Shown piece by piece: positions 1 to 6,413 of a stretch of DNA of 10,000 bases; the first letter of the stretch is position 1, and every line of letters begins with the position of its first letter. Made by a program: the position numbers and the translations under genes. Source of the stretch: Methanospirillum hungatei. GTDB taxonomy: Archaea > Halobacteriota > Methanomicrobia > Methanomicrobiales > Methanospirillaceae. The notes beneath the pieces are model-generated. The model ran no database searches, had not been told where the DNA came from, and saw nothing but the letters and a program-made list of their open reading frames with translations. The stretch lies in NCBI RefSeq assembly GCF_020216685.1, contig NZ_JAIWNS010000030.1, positions 1-10,000 on the forward strand, given 5' to 3'.

Positions 1-6
1 TATCAT

Positions 7-1188
7 ATGTATCTGATAGGCGAAGCCCTGATCGGCGAAGGATCCGAACTGGCTCATGTGGACCTGATCGTCGGAGATAAGAACGGTCCGGTCGGGATGG
101 CGTTTGCAAATGCACTCTCACAACTCTCAGCCGGGCATACCCCTCTTCTGGCTGTTGTACGTCCGAATCTGCTCACGAAACCGGCAACGGTCGTGATTCC
201 TAAGGTTACTCTTAAGAATGAGGGGCAGGTCAACCAGATGTTCGGGCCTGTCCAGGCTGCTGTTGCAAAGGCGGTCGCTGATGCGGTTGAGGAAGGGCTT
301 TTTGGCGATGTAAATATCAACGATATCTGTATTCTGGCCAGCGCTTTCCTCCATCCGTCAGCAAAGGACTATAACCGGATCTACCGGTATAACTATGGTG
401 CGACAAAGCTTGCAATATCACGTGCATTCGAAGAGTTCCCTGACGAGAAGACGTTGATTCACGAGAAAGACCGCGCTGCACATGCTGTCATGGGCTTTAA
501 GGTTCCGCGCCTCTGGGACCCGCCATACCTACAGGTTGCCCTCGATATTGTTGACCTGGGCAAACTCAGATCTGTTCTCTCTTCCCTTCCGGAGAACGAC
601 CACCTGATCATCGAAGCAGGAACCCCGCTTATCAAGAAGTTTGGTCTGAATGTCATCTCTGAGATCCGTGCCGTTAAACCAAACGCTTTCATCGTCGCGG
701 ATATGAAGATTCTTGATACCGGAAACCTTGAGGCCAGGATGGCAGCCGACTCATCTGCTGATGCCGTGGTTATGTCAGGTCTTGCTCCCGCATCTACCAT
801 CGAGAAGGCCATCATCGAAGCACGCAAGACCGGTATCTACTCGGTCATTGATATGCTCAACGTCGAGGACCCGGTTGGTCTTATCGCCAGTCTGAAGGTC
901 AAGCCTGATATCGTCGAACTTCACCGTGCCATCGATGCTGAACATACCTCCCATGCCTGGGGCAATATCGGCGACATCAAGAAGGCAGCAGGCGGAAAAC
1001 TCCTGGTCGCAACCGCCGGTGGTATCCGTGTCCCGGTTGTCAAGGAAGCACTCAAGACCGGTGCAGATATTCTTGTGGTCGGCAGAGCAATCACCGCAAG
1101 CAAGGATGTCAGACATGCTGCCGAGGAGTTCCTTGAGCAGCTCAATAAGGAAGAGATCGATCAGTTCAGAATCATGACTGATTTTTAA
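7..1188 (+). CDS. fae-hps: Bifunctional formaldehyde-activating enzyme / 3-hexulose-6-phosphate synthase (Fae-Hps)
   Basis: A fused two-domain enzyme of 393 aa. Residues 1-165 are Fae, which condenses formaldehyde with tetrahydromethanopterin to methylene-H4MPT. His17 in the AHVDL context sits at the position of the known Fae catalytic histidine. Residues about 172-380 are the orotidine-decarboxylase-type Hps barrel: EAGTP at 203-207, the catalytic ADMKILDTG at 231-239, and the phosphate-binding ATAGGI at 335-340 and VVGRAIT at 357-363. In methanogens lacking the oxidative pentose phosphate pathway, Hps is thought to run towards ribulose-5-phosphate plus formaldehyde, with Fae capturing the formaldehyde. 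The protein is probably cytosolic. The ATG at 7 gives the normal family N-terminus (MYLIGEALIGE). Upstream signals lie outside the window. A hairpin and a T-run follow the stop, so it appears to end its transcript. Length and motifs are normal for the archaeal fusion. Confidence 0.97.
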   Translation: MYLIGEALIGEGSELAHVDLIVGDKNGPVGMAFANALSQLSAGHTPLLAVVRPNLLTKPATVVIPKVTLKNEGQVNQMFGPVQAAVAKAVADAVEEGLFGDVNINDICILASAFLHPSAKDYNRIYRYNYGATKLAISRAFEEFPDEKTLIHEKDRAAHAVMGFKVPRLWDPPYLQVALDIVDLGKLRSVLSSLPENDHLIIEAGTPLIKKFGLNVISEIRAVKPNAFIVADMKILDTGNLEARMAADSSADAVVMSGLAPASTIEKAIIEARKTGIYSVIDMLNVEDPVGLIASLKVKPDIVELHRAIDAEHTSHAWGNIGDIKKAAGGKLLVATAGGIRVPVVKEALKTGADILVVGRAITASKDVRHAAEEFLEQLNKEEIDQFRIMTDF

Positions 1189-1190
1189 GG

Positions 1191-1259
1191 CCAGAACAAG
1201 AAAATGCCCGGCATTTTCATGTTCTGGTGAGGTGGTCAGATCAGATCATTAATTTTTTT
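1191..1259 (+). terminator. Hairpin plus T-run behind fae-hps
   Basis: An 18-bp inverted repeat (arms 1191-1208 and 1210-1227, one mismatch) starts 3 nt after the fae-hps stop. Seven T residues follow at 1253-1259. Archaeal termination depends mainly on oligo-T; the stem may instead protect the 3' end of a highly expressed mRNA. The assignment rests on position and structure only. Confidence 0.65.
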
Positions 1260-1439
1260 ATCCTACTGTTGCTTCACTCATCTTTCTCCTGGTTTTGTAT
1301 CCATTCATTATTGGGTGGTGTCCCTGCATGAAGATCACAAACCACAAAGGGAAAAGAGGAATACATGAATGCCCTCACTATGCACTGTATTATTAAATCC
1401 TCAAGGATTCGAAATTTCACTTATCACAGGAGATCAAAA

Positions 1440-1592
1440 ATGGTTGAGCCTTTCAAAACATCAATAACTATTTCCAAGGATGATGCCCGGCGTTTTCATG
1501 AATATGATAGTGATCCGTTGAAATACTAAAATGACCGGAGCAAAGCCGCTGCTTGCCGGGCCCGGCAAATCGCTCAAAATCTCAAATCCTAA
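1440..1592 (+). pseudogene. Small gene of about 50 codons interrupted by in-frame TAA
   Basis: An ATG at 1440 follows a good ribosome-binding site (AGGAGAT, 1428-1434). It opens a 29-codon frame whose product starts MVEPFKTSITISKDDARRF and ends at TAA 1527-1529. The same frame stays open after that stop for 20 more codons, from NDRSKAAACRARQIAQNLKS to a second TAA at 1590-1592. The continuation is basic and helical-looking, like the tail of a small antitoxin or DNA-binding protein, and its codon use matches the first part. The reading is therefore one gene of about 50 codons with a nonsense mutation near its middle. The family is not recognised. Upstream codons are open and in frame back to an ATG at 1365, itself preceded by GAGGA, so a longer N-terminus is possible. 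A 29-aa peptide may still be made. Confidence 0.5.
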
Positions 1593-1694
1593 TTCATAGA
1601 TTTTGATTCTGCTGGGATACCCCTGATGTATCTATCCGATTCTGTTCTTATATGAAGTCTAAAAGAAAAACGCAATACATTAATATTTTATCAT

Positions 1695-1888
1695 GTGAAC
1701 AGACGAGTAAGGATTCTGTACAGATTAGGAAGTAAACCGATCGGTGTGGTGTTGATGAGGTTCATCTCATTGTTTTTGACCGGAGACACCGGGTGTCATG
1801 GGATGAGAAAATATTTCAGGAGGCCCGTGTCTACAAAGGATCTGAAACCGAGATGGACCAGTGCTTAGTTACGATATGGGGAATGTGA
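1695..1888 (+). pseudogene. C-terminal remnant of an ATPase/PD-(D/E)XK paralogue
   Basis: This stretch translates to a degraded copy of residues 471-534 of the ATPase at 1947-3551. It begins EQTSKDS..., meets an in-frame TAA at 1733-1735, continues through DRCGVDEVHLIVFDRR and WDEKIF, and ends IWGM followed by TGA 1886-1888. At DNA level 1762-1787 is identical to 3428-3453 (26 nt) and 1797-1816 to 3463-3482 (20 nt). The ATPase core and the catalytic E-x-K strand are missing, so the fragment cannot act as an enzyme. It lies 58 nt upstream of the intact gene and in the same orientation. It is either the tail of a lost tandem copy or the product of recombination between copies. The stretch between the two stops (1736-1888) is clearly conserved and fully in frame. 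Confidence 0.85.
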
Positions 1889-1946
1889 GGGGGAGTTAAT
1901 TGATAGAGTTTTTACATGTTACTTCAATATATGGGGTGTTCATAAA

Positions 1947-3551
1947 ATGAAATATTTCAATACCGCCGGTCCCGTTAATTGCAAAGATCATTATTGCCTT
2001 TCCCCGCTCAGTCGGTTCAATCTTTCAGAAATTCTCGGACTTATATCCCAGAAGAAATATTTTGTCCTTCATGCGCCGAGACAAAGCGGGAAAACCTCAT
2101 GTCTTCTTGCCCTCGAGGATTACCTGAACGCTTCAGGATCATACAAATCCCTATATATTAACGTTGAATCAGCCCAGGCGGCCAGAAATAATGTGGAAAA
2201 AGGAATATCTGCAATTATTATTGAGATACAACGAAGAATTGAACTTTCCGGATTTGATGCCGATTCACAAAGAATTGTGAAAGACCTTTGTGATCCACAC
2301 CTTTCATTATCTGCGCTGAACAGTGCTCTGACCAGGCTTGCCGAAAGTTCTCCTTTACCTCTCGTCCTGCTCATCGATGAGATAGATGCTCTTGTTGGAG
2401 ACACCCTGATATCAGTTCTCCGCCAGATCCGGTCCGGATATGATACCCGGCCTGACCATTTCCCATCAACGGTGATTCTCTGCGGTGTCCGGGATGTTCG
2501 GGACTACCGGATCCATTCAGATACCGAACAGATGATCATCACCGGCGGAAGTGCCTTTAATGTCAAGGCAGAGTCACTTCGCCTTGGGAATTTTTCTGAA
2601 GAAGAGGTCCGGACCCTCTGCCTTGAACATACACATGAGACCGGCCAGATTTTCACAACTGAAGCTCTTTCGACTATATGGGATCTTACCAGCGGACAGC
2701 CCTGGCTTGTAAATGCCCTGGCATATGAGACCTGTTTTAAATTGGAGCACGGGAAAAACCGTGATAATCCCATCACGGATACTATGGTTGAACAGGCAAA
2801 AGACAACCTGATTATCCGGAGAGAGACACATCTCGATCAGCTGGCAGACAAACTCAAAGAAGAGCGGGTACGGCGAGTAATTGAACCTATCCTCACGGGA
2901 GATCTGTACGAAGGAATGCTCCGTGCAGATGATATTGAATATGTTGAGGATCTGGGCCTTATCACCCAGGCACCGAATGGGGAGATATCCATCTCAAACC
3001 GGATATATCAGGAGATTATCCCCCGCCAACTATCCTGGGAGAGCCAGTCAGGAATGGCTCTGAAACAGGCATGGTTTGTCGATGATGATGGAAGACTCAA
3101 TATCTCAAAACTTATCGACGAATTTCAGCAGTTTTTCAGGGAGCATTCGGAGAGCTGGATTGAGAGGTTCCAATACAAGGAGGCAGGACCGCAGATCCTC
3201 CTCCAGGCATTCCTTCAGCGGATCGTAAATGGTGGAGGGCGGATTGACCGGGAATACGGGCTTGGCCGGACACGGACTGATCTCTATGTACGATGGCCAC
3301 TTCCGGATAGGACGGTCCAGAGGGTAATTATTGAACTTAAGATCCTCTATAGATCCCGTGAACAGACGATTGAGGATGGAATGAAACAGATAATGAAATA
3401 TATCGACCGGTGTGGCGCTGATGAGGGTCATCTCATTGTTTTTGACCGGAGACCGGAGGTGCCATGGGATGAGAAAATATTTTGTGAGAAGAGAGAGTTA
3501 GAAGAGTGCCGGGAGAGGAACGGGATCCCTGTAGTTATTTGGGGGATGTAA
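1947..3551 (+). CDS. P-loop AAA-like ATPase with C-terminal PD-(D/E)XK nuclease-like domain
   Basis: A 534-aa protein of the widespread archaeal/bacterial 'AAA-like ATPase' group often found in several copies per genome. Walker A is APRQSGKT (43-50, with Ala where the first Gly is usual), Walker B is LVLLIDEID (139-147), and the sensor-like stretch VILCGVRDVRDYR is at 176-188. A winged-helix-like middle follows (about 290-360). The C-terminal domain (about 405-534) shows the restriction-endonuclease pattern Asp445 in RTDLYV, Glu463-x-Lys465 in IIELKI, and Gln481 in QIMKY. Cytosolic; no signal or membrane segment is seen. The ATG at 1947 follows GGGGTG at about 9 nt. Substrate and role are not known. 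A role in mobile-element biology or defence is an inference from domain make-up, copy number and the decayed genes around it. The 3' end converges on the HEPN gene 47 nt away. Confidence 0.85.
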   Translation: MKYFNTAGPVNCKDHYCLSPLSRFNLSEILGLISQKKYFVLHAPRQSGKTSCLLALEDYLNASGSYKSLYINVESAQAARNNVEKGISAIIIEIQRRIELSGFDADSQRIVKDLCDPHLSLSALNSALTRLAESSPLPLVLLIDEIDALVGDTLISVLRQIRSGYDTRPDHFPSTVILCGVRDVRDYRIHSDTEQMIITGGSAFNVKAESLRLGNFSEEEVRTLCLEHTHETGQIFTTEALSTIWDLTSGQPWLVNALAYETCFKLEHGKNRDNPITDTMVEQAKDNLIIRRETHLDQLADKLKEERVRRVIEPILTGDLYEGMLRADDIEYVEDLGLITQAPNGEISISNRIYQEIIPRQLSWESQSGMALKQAWFVDDDGRLNISKLIDEFQQFFREHSESWIERFQYKEAGPQILLQAFLQRIVNGGGRIDREYGLGRTRTDLYVRWPLPDRTVQRVIIELKILYRSREQTIEDGMKQIMKYIDRCGADEGHLIVFDRRPEVPWDEKIFCEKRELEECRERNGIPVVIWGM

Positions 3552-3598
3552 AAAGCCCTTACCAACCGTTTTCTCACGAATATTTAAATATACGAAAT

Positions 3599-4003
3599 TC
3601 ACTTATCCAATCTGTTTTGAATAATTATTTCAGCCCATTCAATAACTATTTCTGCCAAGTCTACTGCCTCTGAATAGTGCTTCTCTTCGATAATTATTGG
3701 AAAACCGGGATACCTTGTCTGGACAGCCTAAATCGAAAGCCGTTCTGCTTCCTTAATACTCGCTGGAATATCAATACCCTCATCCTCAAGAAGAGTGAGA
3801 AGATGATGGATATCATGAGAATAGGGAAATGATACCTTCAGCGAAATAAAAATTGCCTTAATCGCCTTTTCTGCTGCTTGCTGAGCCTGATAACAAAGAT
3901 CCTCTAAATATACTTCATCATTCTGAGCATTGGCAAGATTCATACTCGAACGAGCACGATTTATCCATTCCAAGGGATTATCAGGCGACCATCTCGTTCT
4001 CAT
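3599..4003 (-). pseudogene. HEPN-domain protein (HEPN/MNT module) interrupted by in-frame TAG
   Basis: On the minus strand the ATG at 4003 begins MRTRWSPDNPLEWINRARSS and continues through the HEPN hallmarks AAEKAIKAIF (43-52) and SHDIHHLLTLLEDEG (62-76). The frame stops at TAG (3728-3730) after 91 aa, short of the roughly 130 aa usual for this family. The same frame then runs 42 more codons to TGA (3599-3601), with AVQTRYPGFP and EAVDLAEIVIEWAE. That is the C-terminal helix expected of HEPN proteins, so the ancestral product was 134 aa. HEPN proteins of MNT/HEPN pairs act as ribonuclease-type toxins or nucleotide-binding partners. Loss of the last helix would probably inactivate this one. 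It overlaps the MNT gene by 23 nt. Alternatives are stop readthrough or a sequencing error; one substitution in the TAG would restore the gene. Confidence 0.85.
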
Positions 4004-4337
4004 AAATAACCGTTCCCTCTCGTAATGCAGGATATAATGTGGAGTAATTTATTTTTTTGAATTTTTCAATCTCTTCTGGAGAACAGATAACAATATCAAC
4101 AGACTGTCTGATTCCATGGAGATTTACATAGATGTCCCCTAACAATCGGACTCTATCATATGTTCCTGATTTTATTATCAGAAGATCAATGTCGCTCTCT
4201 GGCCGATTATCTCCACGGCTTAAAGAACCAAATAGAATAATTTTTTCTGGATCAGCTGTTTTACAGATACATGTCACTATAGGATCAAGATTCGGATTCT
4301 CCTTTGACAATCTTTCCATGGTACTTTTTGATCTCAC
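3981..4337 (-). CDS. MNT-domain nucleotidyltransferase, partner of HEPN protein
   Basis: A 118-aa minimal nucleotidyltransferase of the DNA polymerase beta fold. It has the signature GS-x2-RG (37-42) followed by SDIDLLII, giving metal ligands Asp49 and Asp51 and a probable third acid, Asp81, in SVDIVI. In characterised MNT/HEPN pairs the MNT enzyme is the antitoxin and neutralises the HEPN toxin by adding AMP; that role is inferred here. The HEPN gene lies immediately downstream with a 23-nt overlap, so they are translated together. The GTG at 4337 was chosen because GGTGA precedes it at 5 nt and it directly abuts the stop of a 9-codon leader ORF (TAAGTG). An ATG at 4319 would give 112 aa and also keeps the whole fold. 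Nothing essential is missing, in contrast to the HEPN gene. Confidence 0.88.
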   Translation of the reverse strand: MRSKSTMERLSKENPNLDPIVTCICKTADPEKIILFGSLSRGDNRPESDIDLLIIKSGTYDRVRLLGDIYVNLHGIRQSVDIVICSPEEIEKFKKINYSTLYPALREGTVIYENEMVA

Positions 4338-4367
4338 TTACTTCACCAGAATCAGATTACTTACCAT
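4338..4367 (-). other. Nine-codon leader ORF before the MNT gene
   Basis: ATG at 4367 has the best ribosome-binding site of the locus (AGGAGAG just upstream, GAGGTGA a little further). It encodes MVSNLILVK, then TAA at 4338-4340. The next codon is the GTG proposed as the MNT start, in the same frame. It is either a leader peptide giving translational coupling, or the original N-terminus of the MNT gene cut by a nonsense codon. A TATA-like TTTTAATAATC lies upstream at about 4411-4421. Confidence 0.4.
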
Positions 4368-4502
4368 TCTCTCCTGTCACCTCAAAAACTTCTTTATCGC
4401 AATGTTATGATTATTAAAAGAAATTGGTATTGTATTCGAACAGTGAGGTGAAATTAACCAATAATCAGGACTGGATTGCCACATCGCCCATTCAATATAG
4501 AA

Positions 4503-4512
4503 TATATAAAAG
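4503..4512 (+). promoter_or_regulatory. Candidate TATA box for the DUF4013 gene
   Basis: TATATAAAAG at 4503-4512 is close to the archaeal TATA consensus and would place transcription start near 4535-4540. A second candidate, ATTTATACC at 4556-4564, is nearer and would give a leader of about 20 nt. Which one is used cannot be told from sequence. The rest of 4368-4606 has no convincing gene. Confidence 0.5.
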
Positions 4513-4606
4513 ATAGAGAACCATCTACCTATACAGTATCGTCAATACAATACATATTTATACCAAGAAGTCGAGTTCTCTCTTACCTTTACAGAGGTGA
4601 CACGTA

Positions 4607-5272
4607 ATGGGAATTGGCGAATTACTCAGTGACTCATTTGGCTATGCAAATGAGGGATTAATCGGAAAATGGGTGCGATGGATCATTCTCATCATCTCAT
4701 CGATTATCTTCCCCCTGATTATGGGATATTCACTCCGGGTTATGAAGGGAACCACACCTGCCCCGGAACCAGGTGATTATCTTGGAATGTTTATCGACGG
4801 AATCAAGATGATCATTATCGAAATCGTCTATATGATTATCCCTCTCATCATTGCAATAGCCACCTTCTCTCTCAGTGGAGGATTTGGAAGTGTTGCAATG
4901 CTTGGGATGAATGTAGAAAATCCACTTGCATACATAGGGATGCTGGTTGCTACCTTTGGTTTATCCCTGATTCTCTTCATGATTGTGGCCTTTATCTTCT
5001 CCCTGTTTGGAATCATCGGAATGGTACGGTTTGCAAGAACCGGCAGTATGGGAGAGGCATTTGCATTTGGTGAAATTACAAACACCATTGGAAAGATCGG
5101 ATGGGGCCAGTACATCATTGCTCTCATCGTGCTCTTCATCGTTATTTTTGTAATCTATGCAGTAATTGGATTAATACCAGTAATCGGAGGATTAATCAAC
5201 CTTATCATTGCTCCATACATCGTACTGATGACCTCACGGTATTACTCAAATCTCTATGATACGGGAGCCTGA
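4607..5272 (+). CDS. DUF4013-like integral membrane protein
   Basis: A 221-aa, very hydrophobic protein resembling the DUF4013 family common in methanogens, whose function is unknown. Predicted membrane segments lie at about 23-41, 67-88, 109-140, 167-190 and 192-208. Between the third and fourth is the amphipathic, conserved stretch GMVRFARTGSMGEAFAFGEI (138-157). The C-terminus TSRYYSNLYDTGA also recurs in the paralogue downstream. No catalytic motif is visible. The ATG at 4607 follows an excellent site, GAGGTGA at 4594-4600 with 6-nt spacing. A seven-T run at 5297-5303 soon after the stop is a likely terminator, so it is probably a single-gene unit. A transport or envelope role would be a guess. 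Confidence 0.85.
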   Translation: MGIGELLSDSFGYANEGLIGKWVRWIILIISSIIFPLIMGYSLRVMKGTTPAPEPGDYLGMFIDGIKMIIIEIVYMIIPLIIAIATFSLSGGFGSVAMLGMNVENPLAYIGMLVATFGLSLILFMIVAFIFSLFGIIGMVRFARTGSMGEAFAFGEITNTIGKIGWGQYIIALIVLFIVIFVIYAVIGLIPVIGGLINLIIAPYIVLMTSRYYSNLYDTGA

Positions 5273-5296
5273 TACGGTATAAACGAAAAACCACAC

Positions 5297-5303
5297 TTTT
5301 TTT
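5297..5303 (+). terminator. Oligo-T terminator after DUF4013 gene
   Basis: Seven consecutive T residues occur 24 nt after the stop of the membrane protein gene. There is no strong stem. The archaeal oligo-T type is inferred from position. Confidence 0.4.
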
Positions 5304-5488
5304 GAGTCTAGATTACCTGAATATTCGAAAAATATCCATAACTCTTCTGTTCTGCCTCACCTGACCGAATACTACACCATGGATCCTGCCCGGAGATTTA
5401 TATCAGACAGAGAGCGGGCTTTGACACATGAATTTGCCACAGGAATCGCAAAACCTGGGGCTGCTCTGGATACGATGCCAGCATCATC

Positions 5489-5496
5489 TATAAATA
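5489..5496 (+). promoter_or_regulatory. Candidate TATA box before the truncated DUF4013 paralogue
   Basis: TATAAATA would start transcription near 5515-5522, about 50 nt before the ATG at 5569. It overlaps the in-frame TAA (5491-5493) that closes the upstream remnant of the same gene, so the match could be chance within decayed coding sequence. Confidence 0.3.
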
Positions 5497-5568
5497 CCGC
5501 TCATCGCTTTTGCAATTACCATCGGAGTTACGGTATTTAAAATCATACAAACCGGTGGTAATTTCACT

Positions 5569-5949
5569 ATGGATGCCCTCATCCCGATTGCAGGAACACT
5601 TATTGCCGGGGGAGTTATTTCCATTATCATCGGTTTTATCTTTTTACTCCTGAGTATCATTGGATCGGTCAGATTTGCGAGAACACAAAGCATGAAAGAG
5701 GCCTTCGCTTTAGGGGAGATATTCGGGACAATCGGTACAATTGGATGGATAAACTACATCATCTCCCTCATCGCATTTTTCATTGTCGTAATTCTCATCC
5801 TGCTTGTAGTAACCATTATTGAGATACTACTCGGGTTTATTCCCATTCTTGGATGGCTCATCGGGTGGATTATCAACCTGTTCCTGTCACCCTACCTATC
5901 CATCCTGGGAAGCAGATATTATTCACTTCTCTATGATGAAGGAATCTAA
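5569..5949 (+). CDS. Short DUF4013-like membrane protein, 5'-truncated paralogue
   Basis: A 126-aa hydrophobic protein matching the C-terminal half (about residues 104-220) of the membrane protein at 4607-5272. It shares SVRFARTQSMKEAFALGEI, a xIGWxxYII motif, and the ending SRYYSLLYDEGI. It retains about three membrane segments (roughly 7-33, 61-82 and 84-110) and lacks the N-terminal two. The 25 codons before the ATG (5494-5568) are open, in frame, and still look like the same family (IPLIAFAITIGVTVF). They lack a start codon and are closed by TAA at 5491. A usable GGTGGT (5554-5559) precedes the ATG, so a short protein may be made. It is equally possibly a decaying duplicate. A T6 run follows at 5955-5960. 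Confidence 0.6.
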   Translation: MDALIPIAGTLIAGGVISIIIGFIFLLLSIIGSVRFARTQSMKEAFALGEIFGTIGTIGWINYIISLIAFFIVVILILLVVTIIEILLGFIPILGWLIGWIINLFLSPYLSILGSRYYSLLYDEGI

Positions 5950-6018
5950 AACCCTTTTTTCCACCCATTTTTAGCATTCAACCATACCTTTATCCCTCCA
6001 TAAACGTCTATAACTTAT

Positions 6019-6411
6019 ATGTCTACTGAAGACGTGCTGAAAGAGGCAACAAAAAATATCAGTGATCTCATATCAGCCAGGCGGGTGATGGGGGACCCGA
6101 TTGACCTCGGAGATAAAGTGGTCATTCCGGTAACGAGGTTTGGACTGGCATTTGGTGCAGGAAGCGGGAAAGGAAAGGAAGGAGACGGAAGCGGTGCCGG
6201 TGGTGGCGGGGGAATTGAACCGATGGCCCTGCTGGTTGCTCATAAGGAGATCAAAGGAGCGGAAGGAATTCAGGTCTTCTCGCTCAAGAAGGAGAACCCG
6301 GTAGCCCAGGTGATAACTGCCCTCAGCGAATCACTCGTGCCCCAGGTCATCGAACTGGTGAAACAGAAAGAGCCGGCACCTGCCAGTCCGACTGAAGAAG
6401 AGAAATCATAA
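6019..6411 (+). CDS. YtfJ/GerW-family protein
   Basis: A 130-aa protein of the sporulation-protein YtfJ (GerW) family. In Bacillus the family member supports spore germination; the archaeal function is unknown. An N-terminal helix (1-22) is followed by the family core VMGDPIDLGDKVVIPVTRFG (23-42). A flexible Gly-rich insert (46-65) comes next, then the strand pair around PMALLVAHKEI and GIQVFSL. The charged tail, rich in Pro and Glu (118-130), is disordered-looking. No signal or membrane segment, so it is cytosolic or held at the membrane by a partner. No ribosome-binding site precedes the ATG. A TATA-like ACCTTTATCC about 30 nt upstream (near 5986-5995) suggests a leaderless mRNA. It heads a three-gene operon; the next gene begins 2 nt after its stop. 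Confidence 0.88.
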   Translation: MSTEDVLKEATKNISDLISARRVMGDPIDLGDKVVIPVTRFGLAFGAGSGKGKEGDGSGAGGGGGIEPMALLVAHKEIKGAEGIQVFSLKKENPVAQVITALSESLVPQVIELVKQKEPAPASPTEEEKS

Positions 6412-6413
6412 GA

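Noticed and set aside
1203..1500. Near-repeat of AATGCCCGGCATTTTCATG (1203-1221) and GATGCCCGGCGTTTTCATG (1482-1500), 17 of 19 identical
   Set aside because: One copy is part of the fae-hps hairpin and the other is inside a coding frame. There are no further copies, so it is probably coincidence.
1555..1566. GCCGGGCCCGGC 12-bp palindrome as a protein-binding site
   Set aside because: It falls inside the in-frame continuation of the small gene (Ala-Cys-Arg-Ala-Arg codons), is GC-rich by codon choice, and has no second copy.
1408..3610. Similar CGAAATTTCACTTATC (near 1410) and CGAAATTCACTTATC (near 3593)
   Set aside because: The second copy lies over the end of the minus-strand HEPN frame and the first is upstream of a plus-strand start. 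With only two imperfect copies no shared function is supported.
3728..3730. TAG in the HEPN gene as a pyrrolysine codon
   Set aside because: Nothing in the window suggests pyrrolysine use. HEPN proteins have no need for it, and other interrupted genes nearby use TAA, so simple nonsense mutation is the better explanation.
4132..4410. Plus-strand 92-codon frame opposite the MNT gene
   Set aside because: It is antisense to a gene with clear nucleotidyltransferase motifs and has no independent support.
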